DNA of 56,170 nucleotides from Thalassospira alkalitolerans (GCF_002115745.1 NZ_JFKB01000024.1:1-56170); one strand, 5' to 3'. Shown: positions 35,225 through 44,714, counted from the stretch's first letter. Numbers and translations are program-made. The notes: generated by a model from the sequence alone, not told the origin.

Positions 35225-35908
35225 TCAGGCAAATATATCGGCCAGAAAATTCACAAGCGCCGTGGCCGGTTCAATGACCAGCCAATGGAAAATCGGTAAA
35301 TTAATTCCAAGATGGCTGGTGACATAAGGCAACAGGAAAATCAACGCGATCAAAAGGATCATGCCGGTTTTTTCCATACGCGCCAAGACCCGCGCAATTG
35401 GCAATGGCGAAATCGCGGTCAAAACCCGCCCGCCATCCAGTGGCGGGATCGGCAACATGTTAAACACCGCCAGAATGCAATTAAGCCAAAGCGACTGACG
35501 CAATGTGGTCGCCACCCAGTTATCAACCACCGGCGAAAATGACGGCAACCACACCAGCAACAAAATCGATGCTATCGCCAACAACACATTGGTTGCCGGG
35601 CCTGCAATCGCCACACCGATCACGCCCAGACGCTGTGGATGAAGGCGATGAAACGCCACGGGCACCGGCTTGGCATAGCCAAACAGGAACGGTGCGCCGG
35701 TCAACAACAACAGGCCGGGAATTAAAATCGTGCCGACCGGGTCGATATGGCGGATCGGGTTCAGGCTAAGCCGCCCTGCCCGCTGCGCAGTATCATCGCC
35801 AAACAATTTGGCAGCAAACCCATGTGCAGCTTCGTGCAAAGTAACCGCCAGCAACACGGGCAAGACCCAGGTCGATGCCGAAATGATCGTCTCGAAAATG
35901 GCATTCAC
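35225..35908 (-). CDS. Site-2 protease family (M50) intramembrane metallopeptidase
   Basis: 227 aa membrane protein. The zinc motif HEAAH (about residues 25-29) lies in the first helix and the second metal-site NMLPIPPLDGG (about 149-159) in a later one; about five to six helices in all. Short M50 proteins of this class cut substrates within or near the membrane; no substrate is known here. Start is GTG at 35908, five bases after the nagZ stop, with AGAGGAA upstream; no ATG fits. It sits in the argS-scpB operon. Confidence 0.9.
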   Translation of the reverse strand: MNAIFETIISASTWVLPVLLAVTLHEAAHGFAAKLFGDDTAQRAGRLSLNPIRHIDPVGTILIPGLLLLTGAPFLFGYAKPVPVAFHRLHPQRLGVIGVAIAGPATNVLLAIASILLLVWLPSFSPVVDNWVATTLRQSLWLNCILAVFNMLPIPPLDGGRVLTAISPLPIARVLARMEKTGMILLIALIFLLPYVTSHLGINLPIFHWLVIEPATALVNFLADIFA

Positions 35909-35913
35909 GCGGT

Positions 35914-36975
35914 TTATTCCTCTGCCTGCCAGACCGGTGCCAACAACTCATTCAACCGCGCCTGCCAGTCGGCAAGCTGCGTGAAGGATGGTTTGGCAGG
36001 TCCGAAACCGGCAATCTGATTGGTCAATAATTGTGCCCGAGTCAATGAAACGCCCGAAAGTTTCGGCGCCATCGAAACGACCTCTTCCATTTCCAGGCGC
36101 TTGCCATTGCAATGAAGGGCAATATCACACCCCGCCGCAAGACATTCATAGGTCCGGCTGGCAATTGACCCGCCCAGGGCCTCCATCGACAAATCATCAC
36201 TGATCAACAGGTTTTCAAACCCGATATCACCGCGTATGATTTCCGAAATCACCTTGGCCGATACCGTTCCCGGACGCTGGTCATCAATCGCGGTGAATAA
36301 AAGATGGGCCGACATCGCCGCGACAACATCCTTCATCTGGCGAAAGGGTTCAAAATCCAGACGGTTAAGATCTTCACGCGATGCCGTAACAACCGGCAAA
36401 TCCTTGTGGCTATCAACCGATGCCTGACCATGCCCCGGAATATGCTTGATCACCGGGGCAATGCCACCATCCATCAACCCGGCGGCAACCGCACTGGCCA
36501 AGGGCACAATCTGTTCGACAGTTGCCCCATAGGATCGGTCACCAACAACGTCGCTCATCCCCGGAAAACGGATATCCAGAACCGGGGCGCAGGTGATGTT
36601 AAAACCGGCTTCGCGCAAATCGGCGGCCATCAGACGGGCATTGACATAGGCCGCCTCACGCGCATTTTCGGGCGCGGTTTGAAACAACTTGCCAAAAATA
36701 CCCGCAGCCGGAATTTTGCGCCAATGCGGCGGTTTAAGACGCATCACGCGCCCGCCTTCCTGATCAACAAATATCGGCACGTTGATATTACCAACGACAT
36801 CCCGCAGTTGATCGGTCAATGCCTTGATCTGTTTACGGTCCGTCACATTGCGGGCAAACAGGATAAAGCCAAAGGGTTCGGCCTCGCGAAAGAAACCCTT
36901 TTCCCAATTGCTCAGTTCAGTACCTTCAACGCCCAAAACACAGGCACGCGGTTTTCTAACTTCAAGGCCGGACAA
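35914..36975 (-). CDS. nagZ: Beta-N-acetylhexosaminidase NagZ
   Basis: Cytoplasmic family GH3 enzyme that removes GlcNAc from GlcNAc-anhydroMurNAc peptides during peptidoglycan recycling, 353 aa. Visible are VDQEGGRVMRLK (about residues 70-81), the catalytic-loop KHIPGHGQASVDSH (about 176-189) and the nucleophile aspartate in ISDDLSMEAL (about 249-258). No ATG is available; a TTG at 36975 inside the end of the SPOR gene is used, overlapping it by 14 bases, with GGGGTG upstream. It links functionally to murQ and nagA at the left of the window. Confidence 0.92.
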   Translation of the reverse strand: MSGLEVRKPRACVLGVEGTELSNWEKGFFREAEPFGFILFARNVTDRKQIKALTDQLRDVVGNINVPIFVDQEGGRVMRLKPPHWRKIPAAGIFGKLFQTAPENAREAAYVNARLMAADLREAGFNITCAPVLDIRFPGMSDVVGDRSYGATVEQIVPLASAVAAGLMDGGIAPVIKHIPGHGQASVDSHKDLPVVTASREDLNRLDFEPFRQMKDVVAAMSAHLLFTAIDDQRPGTVSAKVISEIIRGDIGFENLLISDDLSMEALGGSIASRTYECLAAGCDIALHCNGKRLEMEEVVSMAPKLSGVSLTRAQLLTNQIAGFGPAKPSFTQLADWQARLNELLAPVWQAEE

Positions 36976-37888
36976 TCAGGCACCCCACATTGCGTTGTTT
37001 CAAATTGCCACACAGCGTCTCGGCAACCCCGGCATTGGCAAGCGGACCGGCCTGTAACCGGTAAAACACGCCTTTGTCACCAAGGTCAGTACGCTGTACA
37101 AACATCTGAAGGTTACCAAGCAAGTCCTTGTTTTTCGATGATAATCTTTTCCATTCAGATTCTGCCCCCGACGCATCACGCACAGATGCCAACTGAATAC
37201 GGAAATCCTGTTCCGATACCTTGCCTGTGGCGACATTGGCCTTGGCTGCAACTGGTGTTGCCGATGCGGCGACGACTGCGGCCTGTTGCTTTTCCTTGGC
37301 AGCCGCAATGGCCTTTTCGGCATCGCTTGGTGCCGCAATTTCCGGGGCCTTGATGGATGCTGTGGTCTGGCTGGTCGCTGTTTCAGGTACGGATTCAGCA
37401 GCAGGTTCCGATTTTGATGCCGATAATGCTGATGCAGTTTCAGTTACAACCTGCCCGACACTGGTTTCGGCATTGGACGCCCCATCAGCCACATCCGTTT
37501 CGCCACCGTCATCAGACGACGGCATCACTTCCGGGGCCTTGGGCATATCTGGCAATTCCTGAAGAACCACCGGATCTTCGGGCTGGCTATCGTCAAGCTG
37601 TTCATAGATCGTGGTATCGCGATGGGGCACTTCCATGCCACCAGGATCATCCGGACGCAATTTGACGGGTGTCGGGTCTGGCAAAAGGATCGGCAATTTT
37701 CCTTCTTGCTGGGCCGGTTGTCCCTGATTGTAAAACCAGTAACCACCGGCACCAAGACCGCCCCCCACAACCACAAGTCCAAGGATCACGGTTGCCGCCC
37801 CCTTCATCCAGCCACCACCCGGGGCTTTTTTTCCAGCCCCCCGATAGCGTTGCTCGGCATGAAGGTCGAAACCCTGATCCTCGTTCAT
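36962..37888 (-). CDS. SPOR-domain membrane protein
   Basis: 308 aa. Short cytoplasmic N-terminus, one membrane helix (about residues 28-48, ATVILGLVVVGGGLGAGGYW), a long proline/serine/alanine/glutamate-rich periplasmic linker (about 60-230) and a C-terminal SPOR domain (about 232-308: DFRIQLASVRDASGAESEW, YRLQAGPLANAGVAE). SPOR domains bind denuded glycan strands at the septum, so this is probably a division or cell-wall protein. It lies five bases after argS and overlaps nagZ, the conserved alphaproteobacterial order. Confidence 0.9.
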   Translation of the reverse strand: MNEDQGFDLHAEQRYRGAGKKAPGGGWMKGAATVILGLVVVGGGLGAGGYWFYNQGQPAQQEGKLPILLPDPTPVKLRPDDPGGMEVPHRDTTIYEQLDDSQPEDPVVLQELPDMPKAPEVMPSSDDGGETDVADGASNAETSVGQVVTETASALSASKSEPAAESVPETATSQTTASIKAPEIAAPSDAEKAIAAAKEKQQAAVVAASATPVAAKANVATGKVSEQDFRIQLASVRDASGAESEWKRLSSKNKDLLGNLQMFVQRTDLGDKGVFYRLQAGPLANAGVAETLCGNLKQRNVGCLIVRP

Positions 37889-37893
37889 CGTGA

Positions 37894-39645
37894 TTACATC
37901 TCCTCGACCGGGGTGACCCCTACCACTTCAAGGCCCGACGCGACGACCAGTGCCACGGCCCGGATCATTGCAAGACGTGCCAGTGTTACCGGCAAATCGT
38001 CAGCAACGATAAAGCGAAGTGCGGTATTGTCACGTCCCTTGTTCCACAAGGCATGGAATTCTGCCGCTATTTCTGTCAGGAAAAAGGCGATGCGATGGGG
38101 CTCATGCGCAACGGCGGCCTGTTCGATGATACGCGGCCATTCGGCCATGCGCCGCACCAGTTGTTTTTCGTCTTCTGATGCCAGCATCGAAAGATCGGCA
38201 CCGATAAGAACCTCATCCGACAAATCCTGCCCCGGGAAAGCCTCGCGCGCTTGGCGGAATACTGAATTCACCCGTGCATTGGCGTATTGCACATAAAATA
38301 CCGGGTTATCTTTCGATTGCTCGGTGACCTTGGCAAAATCGAACTCAAGCGTCGCATCGTTCTTGCGCGTCAACATGATAAAACGAACAACATCCTTGCC
38401 GACACGTTCGACCACATCGCGCAGGGTGACAAACGTCCCGGCACGTTTCGACATTTTGACCGGCGCGCCGTTATCAAACAGGCTAACCAACTGGCACAGC
38501 TTGACGTCAAGATCGCCCTCGCCGCCCGTGATTGCCTTGGTCGCGGCCTTCATACGTTTGACATAACCGCCATGATCGGCACCGAAAATGTCGATCATGT
38601 GGTTAAAGCCACGTTCATATTTATCAAAGTGATAGGCAATATCGGACGCGAAATAGGTCCAGCTGCCATCCGATTTTTTCAGCGGGCGGTCAACATCATC
38701 GCCAAATTCGGTTGCCCGGAACAAGGTCTGCGGGCGCGGTTCCCAATCATCGGGGGTTTTGCCCTTTGGCGGTTCCAGAACGCCGACATAAATGTCGCCC
38801 TTCTTTTCAAGGTGATCAAATGCTTGTTGCACCTTGCCTGCAGCGACAAGACCGGCTTCGGATGTAAACACATCATGGGCAACCCCCAAAAGACGCAAGT
38901 CTTCCTTGATCAGGGCCATCATCTCGACGATGGCAAAACCACGGAATTCCTCAAGCCAGTCTTGTTCGGGGGCGGCAACCCATTTATCGCCATCACGGGT
39001 AGCCAGTTTCTTGCCCGGCTCGACCAGATAATCGCCCGGATACAGACCCGCCGGGATTTCACCAATGGCTTCGCCAAGGGCCTCGCGATAGCGCAGATGC
39101 AGCGACCGCGCCAGCACATCAACCTGCGCACCGGCATCGTTGACGTAATATTCCTTGGTCACATCGTAGCCGGCCTTGGCCAAAAGATTGGCCAGAACGT
39201 CACCGACAACAGCACCGCGGCAATGGCCGACATGCATCGGGCCGGTCGGGTTGGCCGATACATATTCAATATTCATCCGGGTATTGCCACCAAGCTGGCT
39301 ATTGCCATAGGCCGTGCCGGTTTCCAAAACTTTGGTGATCTGCGACAGCCAGAAATCATCGGCCATACGTAGGTTAATGAACCCCGGGCCAGCAATTTCG
39401 ACTTTTTCGACATGGTCAAGCATACCCAGCTTTTCAGCCAGTTTCTCAGCCAGGTCGCGCGGCTTCATCCCCGCCACCTTGGAAAGAAGCATCGCAGCGT
39501 TGGTCGCAGCATCCCCGTGCGCGGCATCGCGCGGCGGTTCGACCGTGATACGCGCGGTATCGCTGCCAGAAGGCAAAACACCTTCTTTTTCAAGGACGAG
39601 AATCTGATTCTCGATGTCGCTTTTCAACAGGCTGAAAACATTCAT
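37894..39645 (-). CDS. argS: Arginine-tRNA ligase
   Basis: Class I synthetase, 583 aa. The N-terminal Add1 domain, the HIGH-equivalent [12 protein letters not shown] (about residues 127-138), the second signature [14 protein letters not shown] (about 391-404) and the C-terminal DALR anticodon domain ending [11 protein letters not shown] are all visible. ATG at 39645 is used; a GTG one codon earlier is in frame. First gene of argS-SPOR-nagZ-M50-scpA-scpB and divergent from erpA across 256 bases. Confidence 0.96.
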   Translation of the reverse strand: MNVFSLLKSDIENQILVLEKEGVLPSGSDTARITVEPPRDAAHGDAATNAAMLLSKVAGMKPRDLAEKLAEKLGMLDHVEKVEIAGPGFINLRMADDFWLSQITKVLETGTAYGNSQLGGNTRMNIEYVSANPTGPMHVGHCRGAVVGDVLANLLAKAGYDVTKEYYVNDAGAQVDVLARSLHLRYREALGEAIGEIPAGLYPGDYLVEPGKKLATRDGDKWVAAPEQDWLEEFRGFAIVEMMALIKEDLRLLGVAHDVFTSEAGLVAAGKVQQAFDHLEKKGDIYVGVLEPPKGKTPDDWEPRPQTLFRATEFGDDVDRPLKKSDGSWTYFASDIAYHFDKYERGFNHMIDIFGADHGGYVKRMKAATKAITGGEGDLDVKLCQLVSLFDNGAPVKMSKRAGTFVTLRDVVERVGKDVVRFIMLTRKNDATLEFDFAKVTEQSKDNPVFYVQYANARVNSVFRQAREAFPGQDLSDEVLIGADLSMLASEDEKQLVRRMAEWPRIIEQAAVAHEPHRIAFFLTEIAAEFHALWNKGRDNTALRFIVADDLPVTLARLAMIRAVALVVASGLEVVGVTPVEEM

Positions 39646-39901
39646 CACTTTGGTCTTTGCAAATTTCGTTCATGGTCAATCATGACCATTTTGATGAGGC
39701 TGTTTTGGGACATTTCGGACCAAAACGCAAGCGACCGCTTGGTTAGCCTGCTCACAGGTTTTGACATTTCTGCCATGCACGCTAAATAGAGCATTAAAGA
39801 ACGCGATCAGGCTGTGCTAGACTAGGCACCATGATCGTCAATATACCCGTTGGGTTGCCCATGGATCGAAAATCTATGGATAGTGCATCAAGGAGTGTCG
39901 A

Positions 39902-40243
39902 ATGACGGAAACTTCCCGGCAAGTCCAGATGACTGAAAGTGCCGCAAAACGTATTCAGGAACTGATCGCCAGCAATGGCACGTCCGACCTGATGTTGCGT
40001 CTTCAGGTCTCGGGCGGCGGATGCAGCGGTTTTCAATATGAATTCTCGCTTGATTCCGACAAAACCGATGAAGACAACATTTTCGAAAATCACGGCGCAA
40101 AGATGGTGATCGACGATGTATCGCTTGATCTGCTCGGCGGTGCGGAAATCGATTTTGTCCGCGAACTGGTCGGTGCGGCCTTTCGTGTAAATAATCCAAA
40201 CGCAACGTCGTCGTGCGGCTGCGGATCCAGTTTCTCGGTTTGA
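39902..40243 (+). CDS. erpA: Iron-sulfur cluster insertion protein ErpA
   Basis: 113 aa A-type carrier that delivers iron-sulfur clusters to apo-proteins. The three conserved cysteines appear as GGGCSGFQYEF (about residue 40) and the C-terminal SSCGCGSSFSV (about 104-106). LRLQVSGGGCSGFQ and FVRELVGAAFRVNNPNA match the family. The ATG follows a GGAGTG ribosome site. Divergent from argS and followed by a strong terminator. Confidence 0.95.
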   Translation: MTETSRQVQMTESAAKRIQELIASNGTSDLMLRLQVSGGGCSGFQYEFSLDSDKTDEDNIFENHGAKMVIDDVSLDLLGGAEIDFVRELVGAAFRVNNPNATSSCGCGSSFSV

Positions 40244-40266
40244 TTCGCATCGGAAAAACAATTTAT

Positions 40267-40299
40267 AAAACGGGGTTCGTGTTTTACGAGCCCCGTTTT
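40267..40299 (+). terminator. Terminator of erpA
   Basis: Fourteen-base-pair stem with one G-U pair (40267-40280 with 40286-40299), loop GTTTT, and TTTTGTTT at the 3' side. It lies 23 bases after the erpA stop. Confidence 0.9.
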
Positions 40300-40365
40300 G
40301 TTTAGACATAATATCGTTATGTCTGTGCATATAACGCTGAATTTATCCGCAACATCGAGGCCCGC

Positions 40366-41145
40366 ATGAAAATCGCCACCTGGAACGTCAACTCGATCAA
40401 GGCCCGCCTGCCCAATATCCTTGAATGGCTTGGCGAGGCAAAACCCGATGTTGTCCTGCTTCAGGAAACCAAAACCGTCGATGATGCTTTCCCGGCCATG
40501 GAAATCGAGGATCTTGGCTATAACATCGCGATTCACGGTCAGAAAACCTATAATGGTGTGGCGATCCTGTCGAAATTCCCCATCGAAGATGTTGAACGTG
40601 GTTTGCCGGGCAATGATGACGACGAACAGGCCCGCTATATCGAAGCGACTATAGCGGGAAATAATCCGATTCGGGTGGCGTCAATCTATGTGCCGATGGG
40701 GACTGAAGTCGGGTCCGAGAAATTCGCCTATAAGCTGAACTTCCTCGATCGCCTGATCAAACGGTTTGAAAAAATCCACGCCAGCGGCGAGGCCGCGGTT
40801 ATGGGCGGCGATTACAACATCACGCCTGATGATTCCGATGTCTATGACCCGATCAAACTGCACGAAACGGTGCTGTGTTCGACCATAGAGCGCAAGAAAC
40901 TGCGCACCATGGTCAACATGGGATACACCGACGCCTTCCGCACCTTTAATCCGCAAGGCCATCAATACAGCTGGTGGGATTATCGTGCGGGTGCCTGGAA
41001 CAAAGATAACGGGCTTCGCATCGATCATTTGTATCTGACACCTGCCGCCGCCGACCGGCTGAGCGCATCGGATATAGACCGCGACCCGCGCGCCAAGGAA
41101 AAGGCATCCGATCACACCCCGGTCTGGTGCATGATCGACGATTGA
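40366..41145 (+). CDS. xthA: Exodeoxyribonuclease III
   Basis: AP endonuclease and 3'-5' exonuclease for base excision repair, 259 aa. Family motifs of the EEP fold are intact: ATWNVNSIKARL (residues 4-15), LLQETKTVD with the metal glutamate (about 32-40), GGDYNITPDDSDVY (about 146-159) and the catalytic SDHTPVW (about 249-255). Own ATG, 67 bases after the erpA terminator, so it likely has its own promoter. A terminator follows. Confidence 0.96.
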   Translation: MKIATWNVNSIKARLPNILEWLGEAKPDVVLLQETKTVDDAFPAMEIEDLGYNIAIHGQKTYNGVAILSKFPIEDVERGLPGNDDDEQARYIEATIAGNNPIRVASIYVPMGTEVGSEKFAYKLNFLDRLIKRFEKIHASGEAAVMGGDYNITPDDSDVYDPIKLHETVLCSTIERKKLRTMVNMGYTDAFRTFNPQGHQYSWWDYRAGAWNKDNGLRIDHLYLTPAAADRLSASDIDRDPRAKEKASDHTPVWCMIDD

Positions 41146-41195
41146 TCCGCAGTGCGGTCCTGACAGGCTGCCCCCTCCTCCCGGATTTCAAATGC

Positions 41196-41228
41196 AAAGG
41201 GCAGCAGAAAAATTCTGCTACCCTTTTT
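41196..41228 (+). terminator. Terminator of xthA
   Basis: Fourteen-position stem with one C-A mismatch (41196-41209 with 41213-41226), loop AAA, and five T at 41224-41228. It lies 50 bases after the xthA stop. Confidence 0.85.
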
Positions 41229-41401
41229 CAGTATCTTGTTGTGTGGTGCGCAGAGAGTTCCCCGGCCAATACCGCTAAAATGCACGGATGTTGCGGCAAT
41301 CAACGAAATGCAGTGGCCTCCCATAGCTGCTGCGATGGCAACTGCGGGCCAGAGCATCGCCAAAACGAACAATGTGATGTTCGCGGCAGCGACCCTAGAT
41401 T

Positions 41402-41433
41402 ACACGAACAGGCCAGAACGGACCCGTTCGTGT
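41402..41433 (-). terminator. Hairpin downstream of ribB
   Basis: Eight-base-pair stem (41402-41409 with 41426-41433) and a 16-base loop. It begins 18 bases past the ribB stop. No T run, so termination by it alone is doubtful. Confidence 0.4.
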
Positions 41434-41451
41434 CTCTCCGTTAGGGATGCG

Positions 41452-42120
41452 CTATTCAGCGGCCTGTTGCATCACACCACGATAGGCAACGATGTCTTCG
41501 ATGCTGATCACGACCATGTCATGCTGTTGGGCATAGGTGATCAGTTCAGGCAAACGGGCCATGGTGCCATCGGGATTGGTGACTTCGCATAGCACCCCGG
41601 CCGGTTTAAAACCTGCCAGACGCATCAGATCAACCGTGCCTTCGGTATGGCCGCGCCGTTCGAGAACCCCGCCTGCCCGCGCGCGCAGCGGAAAAACATG
41701 CCCCGGACGCGCCAGATCATCGGGTTTGGCGCCATCGGCAATGGCTGTTTTAACCGTGGTAACACGATCAGCCGCCGAAACGCCGGTGGTAACCCCCACC
41801 TTGGCTTCGATGGTGACGGTAAAACCGGTACCCATGCTTGACGTATTGTCGGCAACCATCGGCGGCAGACCAAGGGCCGTTGCATTTTCATCGGTCAGGC
41901 ACAGGCAAACGATACCGCTGCAATCGCGGATCAACATTGCCATCTGTTCATTGGTTAAATTTTCTGCGGAAAAAATCAGATCGCCTTCGTTTTCGCGATC
42001 TTCATCATCGACAACCAGAACCCCTTTGCCCTGACGTAAATCCGATAATGCACGTTCCATACGCGCAATCGGATCGCCAAAGATCAAAAGTTCCGGTTCC
42101 TGATGAACACTCTGATTCAT
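41452..42120 (-). CDS. ribB: 3,4-dihydroxy-2-butanone-4-phosphate synthase
   Basis: Makes the four-carbon precursor of riboflavin from ribulose-5-phosphate, 222 aa. Visible are [18 protein letters not shown] (about residues 36-53), the [19 protein letters not shown] stretch (about 97-115), and the [16 protein letters not shown] motif (about 154-169). The GTP cyclohydrolase II half found in RibBA fusions is absent. ATG at 42120 is chosen for its GGAG; the longer frame begins with a poor start in the leader. A 5' FMN riboswitch controls it. Confidence 0.96.
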   Translation of the reverse strand: MNQSVHQEPELLIFGDPIARMERALSDLRQGKGVLVVDDEDRENEGDLIFSAENLTNEQMAMLIRDCSGIVCLCLTDENATALGLPPMVADNTSSMGTGFTVTIEAKVGVTTGVSAADRVTTVKTAIADGAKPDDLARPGHVFPLRARAGGVLERRGHTEGTVDLMRLAGFKPAGVLCEVTNPDGTMARLPELITYAQQHDMVVISIEDIVAYRGVMQQAAE

Positions 42121-42127
42121 AACGGTT

Positions 42128-42141
42128 CTCCGTTTAAGGAG
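42128..42141 (-). promoter_or_regulatory. Possible ribosome-site-masking hairpin before ribB
   Basis: On the minus strand CTCC (42138-42141) can pair with the GGAG Shine-Dalgarno (42128-42131). Only four bases pair directly, so this part of the riboswitch output is tentative. Confidence 0.3.
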
Positions 42142-42241
42142 CTTACGAATCAAGGCATCAAAAGAAAGGCCCGATCACACAGCAAAACCATGCGTCGGTC
42201 ATTAGATGACGACAACAGATTACACTGTTGCCTGTCACGCT

Positions 42242-42389
42242 TTATCCTCTCTCATCCGGACTGTTACCGTCGGCTCCGGAGTTACACCGGATCTGCTGAC
42301 CCTGCCAAATTGCTTTGGCAGGCGCTCGCGGGCTTTCCTGAAGTTCAGGATTACCGCCGGTCAGGAATTTCACCCTGCCCTGAGAATAA
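42242..42389 (-). ncRNA. FMN riboswitch (RFN element)
   Basis: On the minus strand the conserved blocks occur in order: AGGGCAGGGTGAAATTCC, GACCGGCGGTAAT, a variable hairpin, GATCCGGTGTAACTCCGGAG, CCGACGGT and AGTCCGGATGAGAGAGGAT. The outer stem pairs TTATTCTC (42382-42389) with GAGAGGATAA (42242-42251). It ends 121 bases before ribB. The leader then has a CAACAG/CTGTTG hairpin (42213-42218 with 42225-42230). FMN binding should lower ribB expression. Confidence 0.95.
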
Positions 42390-42515
42390 GCGCCGTGTTT
42401 CAACGACATGCCAGATCACCATGACCCAGCATCCGCACTTTAGAAAAAGCGCAGATTATTGTCAAACCCCATGACGTCACATCCATGGAAACACTGTGTT
42501 GAAACAGCACAACAA

Positions 42516-43793
42516 TCAAATTTCGGCGAGGATTTTTCCGGCGCGAAAATGGAAATCACAGCCATTCTTGCGCAATTCACGGGGCGCCCACTGGCACACT
42601 GCACATTTACGATCCGTGGTGGTATTACGCGATTTGCAGTCATTGTGCAGGTATTTGCCCAGCAATGCATCGATATAGCTGCCCTGAAAGGCATCGACGC
42701 CAAGGCTGCGCCCCATGCGAAGGGCGGTGCGGCTGTCACAACGGGTCAGGATCAGATTGCGACTGTCAAAAAGTGCGGCAAATTCACGCAATCGATCCGT
42801 CGCATCGGCGCGTTTGGAGCCGAGAATGTTTTGATCCCAGATGACCTTGATAAAATCGACATTCATCTTGCGCGGCGACAAAAATTCAAGCGATGGCAGC
42901 GTGATCCGATCCAATCCGACCCGAACCCCTGCAGATCGCAACAATTTACATGCGTCTTCGAATTCCCACCAATCGGCAATCGCGTTTTCAAGCGAAAATT
43001 CGATTGCCAGGTTTTCCGCAAACCGACTGTCTTCCGAGCTAAGGAATTCGGTGAAATGATCGCTGAAAATCGTTTGCACCATCATGTTAAGATGCAGCGT
43101 ATCGGGCAGCATTTGCGGCGCCAGACTTTTGGTCACATCCATCAGTTTTTCGTCAAGCACGCCCGACAGGATTTCGACCTCGCCCGGGCCTTCCAGAAGG
43201 AAACTGGCCAGATGATGCTGTCGCAGATAATCAAGCGAACAATACAGTTCGTGGCCCAGAACTTCGCGGCGGCTATCATAAAATTCAAGAATAGCCTGAC
43301 GGCGACAGGAATCGAACACGGCTTCTTCGGTGATCGCCCCGCGCAGCATTTCCGACATGTCAAAACGTTCAAGCATTTCGGTCGCAAAGTGGTTTTCTTC
43401 GGGAAGACCAAGAAGGTCGTACATCGCCTTGCGATCATCGGGCCAGCGGAATTTGTGCCACAGCTTGACCGGAAGATCACCAAGCCCCTGACGGTCAAGA
43501 ACCTCGTTTAGGGTTTCAAGCACGTTGGCAAGAAAAGTATCAACTTCTGGAAACGATTTGGCCGCACGAATGAATGTCATCATGCCGTTATCAAGACGAT
43601 AAACTTGCGTTTTTTCCGGCAAATGATGGAACGCGTCGCGGGAAATATCCTGATAGTCCTGCGGGTCAAGCCGCAAAGAAACCGGAATGTTCAAAATGGC
43701 AACAGCCGGACGTTTACCATTCGCACCAAGTTTGCGAAGGTTTTCAACGAATTTGGCGATGCTCAATTCCGATTTTGATGAAGACACAGTCAT
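42516..43793 (-). CDS. Degenerate EAL-domain protein with C-terminal cysteine cluster
   Basis: 425 aa, soluble. The middle and C-terminal part resembles an EAL phosphodiesterase: VLGHELYCSLDYL (about residues 178-190) where the EAL signature would be, LHLNMMVQTIF, FSLENAIADWWEFEDACKLL and DFIKV (313-317). The catalytic DDFG loop instead reads GLDRITLPSLEFL (293-305), so c-di-GMP hydrolysis is unlikely. The last 45 residues hold C386, C397, C400 and C412 (with H415), a possible zinc site. The N-terminal 110 residues are not recognised. It lies upstream of the ribB leader and downstream of pabC on the same strand. Confidence 0.78.
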   Translation of the reverse strand: MTVSSSKSELSIAKFVENLRKLGANGKRPAVAILNIPVSLRLDPQDYQDISRDAFHHLPEKTQVYRLDNGMMTFIRAAKSFPEVDTFLANVLETLNEVLDRQGLGDLPVKLWHKFRWPDDRKAMYDLLGLPEENHFATEMLERFDMSEMLRGAITEEAVFDSCRRQAILEFYDSRREVLGHELYCSLDYLRQHHLASFLLEGPGEVEILSGVLDEKLMDVTKSLAPQMLPDTLHLNMMVQTIFSDHFTEFLSSEDSRFAENLAIEFSLENAIADWWEFEDACKLLRSAGVRVGLDRITLPSLEFLSPRKMNVDFIKVIWDQNILGSKRADATDRLREFAALFDSRNLILTRCDSRTALRMGRSLGVDAFQGSYIDALLGKYLHNDCKSRNTTTDRKCAVCQWAPRELRKNGCDFHFRAGKILAEI

Positions 43794-43850
43794 ATATAGT
43801 CCCGTCCAAAGGCGTGGGGGACAAAGATGGACGATTTTGGTTAATTTTAG

Positions 43851-44714
43851 TTAAATATCTATACCAAGGGATAGTTCCCTATCAAGCACACCATCCAAAC
43901 GGCGAAGAATTTTGGTCGTCTTCAATCCGGGCTTAAAACTATATCCATCAATAGATTGCACCAAACGCAATCCTTGCAAGGCGTTACAGACAAACATTGC
44001 ATCCATTGATGTCAAATCCGCCGGATCAATCGATGCCACATGCATCACGATATCGTTTTGGTGACACCAATCAAGCACGCATTGGCGCGCCAGCCCGGGC
44101 AGAATGCCACATTCGACGGGCGGCGTATAAACGGCCCCATTGCGAACCGCAAACAGATTGGCAATGGTGGTTTCGGCAACGGTCCCATCCACAGACAGGA
44201 TCAATGCCTCGTCCGCGCCATAACTGGCCACCTCGCGACGCGCGGCAATATTATCAAGGTAATTCAAACTTTTAACCCGCCCGGCAACCGACCATGGATT
44301 GCGCCGAATCACCTTTGACGTCGCAAGGATCAATCCATTGTCCGTTATTGGTCGCGCAAAGGGGGCGGCGGTTATCAGGATCGTAGGATGACAGGTATCC
44401 GGGGGCAGTATTCCACGTGGGGCGCTGCCACGCGTCACGGTCAGGCGGATAACCGCATCATCGCCATCAATTTCGGCACAAAGAGTTTCAATTGCCTGCC
44501 TGACCTGTTCTGGTGTCGGCAACAAGCTGTGATCAAACCCAATTGCGTCCGCATGGCCTTTTAATCGATCAAGGTGCCGTGAAAGCCACGCAACCCTGCC
44601 CTTGTGGGCGCGCATGGTTTCAAAAAGGCCATCGCCCAGCAAAAATCCGCGATCGGTGGTCGCGATACAGGCGTCATCCTGATTTTTGATCACACCGTTC
44701 AGCCAGATTTTCAT
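43851..44714 (-). CDS. pabC: Aminodeoxychorismate lyase
   Basis: PLP enzyme of fold type IV that splits 4-amino-4-deoxychorismate into p-aminobenzoate and pyruvate, 287 aa. Visible are WLNGVI, RGFLLGDGLFETMR (about residues 22-35), the lysine in RVKSLNYLDNIAARRE (about 145-160) and the cofactor-site EALILSVDGTVAETTIANLF (about 166-185). D-amino-acid and branched-chain aminotransferases share the fold, but pabA and pabB directly upstream decide the role. ATG at 44714 shares one base with the pabA stop (TGATG). Confidence 0.9.
   Translation of the reverse strand: MKIWLNGVIKNQDDACIATTDRGFLLGDGLFETMRAHKGRVAWLSRHLDRLKGHADAIGFDHSLLPTPEQVRQAIETLCAEIDGDDAVIRLTVTRGSAPRGILPPDTCHPTILITAAPFARPITDNGLILATSKVIRRNPWSVAGRVKSLNYLDNIAARREVASYGADEALILSVDGTVAETTIANLFAVRNGAVYTPPVECGILPGLARQCVLDWCHQNDIVMHVASIDPADLTSMDAMFVCNALQGLRLVQSIDGYSFKPGLKTTKILRRLDGVLDRELSLGIDI

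Larger units (their letters stand above)
41146..41451. other. 306-base convergent intergenic region
   Basis: Between xthA and the convergent ribB. It holds the xthA terminator (41196-41228), a palindrome-like CGAACA/TGTTCG (41366-41371 with 41378-41383) and a hairpin beyond ribB (41402-41433). Open frames in it lack ribosome sites and protein-like composition. Confidence 0.5.

Noticed and set aside
38287..39372. 361-codon open frame antisense to argS
   Set aside because: ArgS motifs on the minus strand are intact; the antisense product has no domain or start signal.
41406..41419. A second LexA-like GAAC pair near ribB
   Set aside because: The spacing is six, not seven, bases and it lies between two gene ends rather than at a promoter.
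42459..43511. 350-codon open frame on the plus strand opposite the EAL-like gene
   Set aside because: Translation is rich in F, H, K and Q without domains, as expected for an antisense shadow; the minus-strand frame has recognisable EAL features.
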